A DNA stretch of 64,000 nucleotides from Limanda limanda (Eukaryota > Chordata > Actinopteri > Pleuronectiformes > Pleuronectidae), in NCBI RefSeq assembly GCF_963576545.1, contig NC_083636.1, positions 4,220,856 through 4,284,855 on the forward strand. The letters are read 5' to 3'. The number at the start of each line of letters is the position of its first letter. Positions within the stretch are counted from its first letter, which is position 1. The translations under genes were made by a program, and so were the position numbers. The notes under the pieces are model-generated. The model had not been told where the DNA came from, did no database searches, and worked only from the letters and a program-made list of their open reading frames with translations. This document shows, piece by piece, positions 59,389-64,000 of this stretch.

Positions 59389-60056
59389 CCTGGGAGAGTC
59401 CTTCTGTACCTGAGCGGGAAAACCTCATGTCGGGATTTAGTGCATAAAACTCGACTTTAAATGAGCTGTACACTGAAATACTGTGGCTGAGCAGTTTTTA
59501 TCTTCAGGAGTCGAAACCGATCAGGAGACTTTTAATTAACCATCGTATCACCATATTATACCATCGTCATTTAGTAATTCTTTAATCCAGATCCTTCTAT
59601 TACACACATTTTGAATGCATGTATGAACAGACTCTGACCCTGAGCACATTGCTTTAATGTGTAAAGACCTGAAACCACTAAGGATGCAGATTCACCCCGA
59701 GCCGTTAATCTGTACTTCATCCATTGCATGTTCAGTTTTTTGAGGATATTTATTCATTTTCATTTCCGTCCCTCTTCCTGATCGAGGTGTGACAAACGGC
59801 CCGACCACTGAACGAGTCAAGTTGGACTAGTCTAAGTCCCCTCGAGCGAATTCCACATTGGCACACAATCACTTTAAAACATTGATGCTGGTTGTTTAGT
59901 AGAAAAAGTTGCTATTCCAGTTTTGGGCATTCTATATAGATATATTTTCATCATGTTGTTGTTGATCATGTCTTTTTTTTATTTCAGAAAGATCTATACA
60001 ACCCTGACTGAAACAGACATTTAATTATTGTATAACTTCTCGGTTTCTTTCTATGT

Positions 60057-60062
60057 AATAAA
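60057..60062 (+). terminator. poly(A) signal of musk
   Basis: AATAAA about 670 bases after the musk stop codon. The interval 59389-60056 is the probable 3' UTR. Confidence 0.6.
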
Positions 60063-61808
60063 CTCTTCAGTATCTAAAAAGATTCTGCTGAACTTTTTTA
60101 ATTGGTTCTCATAGAGACTTTATTGGTCAGATTATTTCATTGTCATATTCTGACACAATTTGGTTCAGCAGTTTTTTATTTGTTTTTTAAATGTATTTAA
60201 AGAATATAAAAAATACATAAATGTCAATGTTGCCTTTCAGATGAATAACACGTTTTATCTTTGTTTTTAAATGTGGTGTAATATCATGTTTTTGTTATTT
60301 GTTATGTTACATAAATGATAAAATCTTCCCTAAACTCTCATTCATTTACTTTGATATTTCTTGTTGCACATCACAGAGAATTAACTTCATATTGTATATT
60401 TCTACACTACTGAACATTTAGGATTTTGTCATCAGAGAGGCAGAGCTGAGTCTTTCTCTTTAATTAAGTTAATTATGATCTCCCCCCCAAACACATGTTC
60501 CATGACAGGTCCTCTCTGGCAGCCACCCCCATGTTTTACCCATAGACTGTATAACGTTTTACCGTGTAGATGCTGCAGTGCTGTTCCTCACCACAAGAGG
60601 GATCAGAGGGTGACCTGCAGCAGAGGAGGAGATACTATACAGAGTTAATTTTAATAGTTTATGGTGAATTATCAAAGAAAAACATTGCATCCTCGCATGC
60701 ACATGCATTTACATAAGTTTGAGAATGTGTCTGTGTTAAAAGAAGGAAGCACAGGTCATTTAAAATCAACAATACGTTATTTTATTAATTTATTTGTGAC
60801 GTAACGCATCTTATCTGGAGCTCATCTCTCCGCAGAGGCCGAACTGTCCTTTCATGAAACAACATTCAAATTCCCCTTGATCCTGATTTTTAAAAGTAGC
60901 CGACAAACTCGGAAACATCAGTTCTCTACATAAGCTTGATTGATTTTGTCAAGATCCACGAGTTAGTCTCAGTAAAATGTGTAAAAACGCCTTATCATGC
61001 AGTGCCAAAGAAATATCAACAACTAAAACCAAACATGGGTGAAAACCTCATTTGCAGAAGTAATAACCAGTTCAATGGTTTCCTGTTTGCACTCGAACTC
61101 ATCACTTTCTCTCCTCGCTCTGTCCATCACTTCCTCAGCGTTTCCTCTCTTATCTCTACTTGGTGTCAGTTCCTTCTCTGTGTGTCCTTGTCTTGTTGTA
61201 TCGCTCAAGCAGCTGCAGACGCCTGGTGTGAAGAAAACTCACAATCACACTGAACTCAGACAGTTTTGATCCCACACAGCAAACTGAGGGTTTTCACTGC
61301 AATGAACTCTGACCTTCCTGCCGACGGACGATCGCAGCTCTCAGGAGTTTGACGTCCACAGATTCTGATTGTCATGAAGAATCATTTCCTGTTTTTTTCA
61401 CGATAATCCTCATTCGGTTCGGTTCATCTTCACCGAACAGACACGTGATAAAGCTGCAGGGGAAGTGGCTGCGATTCCTGGACGGCTCGGCTTCTAATGT
61501 CTCTTCGACTTTTCCAATGAATTAGAACATTTTTTGCTGATTCTGCACGTTTAAATCATTGGCTTCCCCCCATGTGCCACATGAAGTGGGACAGGTGACC
61601 GTCGGGACACATTTGTCAGTCATCAAACTATCGGGGGGGAGGGAGATGTGGCATCCCCCTCACTCAGCGACGACAAAGAGGAAACTCCCTGTGTGGCTGC
61701 ACCGGCTCTGATTGGTCCATTTAGGGAGTAACAGGAAATAGGGAGACATACATCAGTCAACTGGGGGCGAGCACTCAAAAGCTGTGGAACAACAAACATG
61801 ATGGAGTC

Positions 61809-61880
61809 CACACACACACACAGACACACACACACACACACACACAGACACACACACACACAGACACACAGACACACACA
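61809..61880. repeat. (CA)n microsatellite with GACA interruptions
   Basis: About 70 bases of CA broken by G at intervals, downstream of musk. Confidence 0.9.
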
Positions 61881-62982
61881 CGCAGAGCATTCTTTCCTAG
61901 AAAAACATTTGTCTGCTGTTGCGAGAGCTCAATCGGTGTCACACACGAAACACAGTGGCCCTAACGACTCCTACAGCAAACGCACAATCTTACCGTGCAC
62001 TGGTTCACGCAGGGTCTGCATCATGTCACAGTTCTCGTGCACTTATGTAGAGTGATTACTTTCTTTGGTTTATCTGCACTCAGGCGTTTTCCCATCAGCG
62101 CACACAACCGCACAAACTAATCTGAATCAGCGACAGTCCAAGATATGTCGAGAGCCTCAAGGTCTGTAGATCTTTATTAAGTCTATTGAGGAAACTTGCC
62201 CGTCGTGAAGAATATTCGTTATCAGTGTGTGTGTCTGTCTGCGACCCTGTTTGCCTTCCGCTGACTTGTTGGATGTCATGGAAACGAAAACACAGCAGGA
62301 TAACAAACCAAAGCAAAGCTTCCTAATCAGAAAGACTCTTGAGCCGCCTCCGAGTTTCCGATAATAAAAAATAAAAAAAACACTTGACGATTCAGACTTT
62401 TGTGTACGTCATGTTTTTATTGTTGCTGGAATATCGGCTGGACATTCGTTGATATCGGGCCCGGAAGCATTGATAGGATACGTCACAATTACTCTCGACA
62501 AACAACTGGCACATGGTTTATTAAATCTGAGTTCAAGTACTTTTCTGAACAGCAATTTTCGAGCAACGTAATGCAGATATTACCGCATAATCTTTGGGAT
62601 CAACACGTCTGGTTTGACGTGACGAGAATTCAATACCAGCTGTGTCATGTAACGTTGTGTTTCTTGAATGAGAATAAACTTTTGTGCAGATGATCGGAAA
62701 TTGGTGAAGACTTCTCTGTCGGATTGTGTTTTTTTAACGTTTGAAACTTTGGGTGTTTTTATGTCATATGTGGCCAATGATATATATCCTGTGGTTATTT
62801 GACATTTTTGAGGCTATGTTGTGTACTTTTATCATTTAAAACAAAATCATGCGTTTCCGGTGAACACTTTGTACAAAAGCCGACTGATTACTTTGTTCTA
62901 CTTCAAGGCAAATGTAAGACAACGGTGTTAGCAACACAAAAACTTAAAGAGTAGCTTAAGACTGCCTGAAAATGCCGGAATC

Positions 62983-62999
62983 TGCTGCCCTCTGGTGGT
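62983..62999 (-). promoter_or_regulatory. CTCF-like motif
   Basis: Minus strand reads ACCACCAGAGGGCAGCA, matching the vertebrate CTCF core CCACYAGRKGGCRS very well. It lies about 3.6 kb beyond the musk stop, where a domain boundary would be plausible. Occupancy is untested. Confidence 0.45.
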
Positions 63000-64000
63000 G
63001 TAACTCCCCCCCTCCGTGACATCACAGCTGGGTGTGGTCAGAGGTGGAGCTTTCAACCAGAGGGGGGCAGCAAACCTCAAACTGTTCAGCCTGGTGTTTA
63101 TAAGTTACTCTTCTGAAGGCACTGCACACACACATATATATATATAAAGTTCTGGGTCACAAACAAGTTAATAACAAGAAATTCATTAATTAGGTTTCAT
63201 AATACAAAGAGCTCATGACATAAAAAAAACACAAAAATCCTACAGTACATTTGGACAGAGTACGACAGTTAAATTTACACACACGCAGTAACACTTTCCC
63301 TTTGGTGATTAACTTTGAATAGGATATTTTATATACACACATACTGTACACATATACTTACAACGGTATACAAAGAGTGATTCACTGGTAAACAAAGACA
63401 TACAGAGACGGAACGTTTAGTTGGTTTGCTATAGAACCTGAATCAATACTTGGGTAGAACAACGGTGACAGTTAATGTCAAATACTGAGACTCGAGTCGT
63501 CGACCTACAAAGTTTGGTCGATGAAACTCGTACGAGGCGGACAAACGCAAAAGATTACAACAAAACAAAAACACATTTTTTTTATTTGACGATTGTTGCC
63601 TTGGAACCGTGGCAGTTTAGGAGCGGCAGATTACTTCAGCTTAAATCCCTGACAAACATCTTGCTTCCTGGAAACACATTGGACTGTACTTTTGGCTGTG
63701 AGTCCCGGCGTGGCTGTCAGCTGCCGCGAGCGCCGTCCGTGGATTCTGGGGCCAAAAGAAGTGTTTTGATTCAAGTCACGACAAAACATTCAGCTGGCAA
63801 TCTCCTAACAACGCACGTCATGGACTCACAACTCGACTACAACTTGCAGCTGGCAAATGGTTCACGCGTTAATGGCAGGAGTCGGAGGGGAATAAAAAAG
63901 AACGCCTGTTTAGCACAGCACGGGTTCAACTCTGGATCACCTCTCTGTTCGTTAAAGGAAACACCCGAAAGGCTTTGACAACCATCCTAAGAGTAAACAC

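Larger units (their letters stand above)
60065..63978. other. region downstream of musk, no gene recognised
   Basis: AT-rich unique sequence with one CA repeat and a strong CTCF-like motif at 62983-62999. No conserved coding exon was found on either strand. The stretch 63100-63978 could be the 3' UTR of a minus-strand neighbour, but nothing in the sequence proves it. Confidence 0.4.

Noticed and set aside
63475..63978. 167-codon plus-strand open frame at the right edge
   Set aside because: No recognisable domain or splice-supported neighbours; composition is like non-coding DNA. Could be 3' UTR of a minus-strand gene, not shown.

Overview
The window is ordinary vertebrate nuclear DNA, almost certainly from a teleost fish. 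Genes have many short exons with GT-AG introns. (CA)n and (TATC)n microsatellites are frequent. A hatching-enzyme-type six-cysteine astacin is present, and MuSK keeps the kringle domain that mammalian MuSK lacks. Fish-type dispersed repeats fill introns: a hAT remnant, a TTAA-flanked MITE, a LINE reverse-transcriptase relic and tRNA-like SINEs. No operons, CRISPR arrays or bacterial features are present.

Six protein-coding genes were reconstructed exon by exon from splice sites and reading phase. (1) niban2-like (FAM129B family), + strand, 2569-9483; the 5' exons lie outside the window. (2) slc31a2 (CTR2, copper transporter family), - strand, 12150-16911, with a three-codon first coding exon in a GC-rich promoter. 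(3) A secreted cystatin-like gene, + strand, 18899-21372. (4) A nine-exon astacin metalloprotease, - strand, 21761-23954, tail-to-tail with the cystatin. (5) rassf6, - strand, 25642-29448, ten exons. (6) musk, + strand, 36339-59388, 17 coding exons and 965 codons: three Ig domains, frizzled-like CRD, kringle, one TM helix and a tyrosine kinase. Exon phases close in every complete gene, which is the main support for the models.

Regions without genes: 1-2568 (probably a niban2 intron, with CA repeats and one copy of a dispersed repeat), 9680-11350, 17400-18560, 24010-25400, 29450-36000 (holds a dead LINE fragment) and 60065-63978. These hold repeats, candidate CTCF-like motifs or nothing recognisable.

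The genes do not form one pathway. NIBAN2, SLC31A2 and MUSK all map to human chromosome 9q, so much of the block looks like conserved ancestral linkage. The cystatin, astacin and RASSF6 are additional neighbours. The most interesting details are structural: a 7-nt microexon in musk, two GC-AG introns, rassf6 introns in which TG microsatellites lie next to the 3' splice site, a transposon filling most of one rassf6 intron, a cystatin with a degraded inhibitory loop, and repeat-borne CTCF-like motifs. I saw no wholly new biological system.
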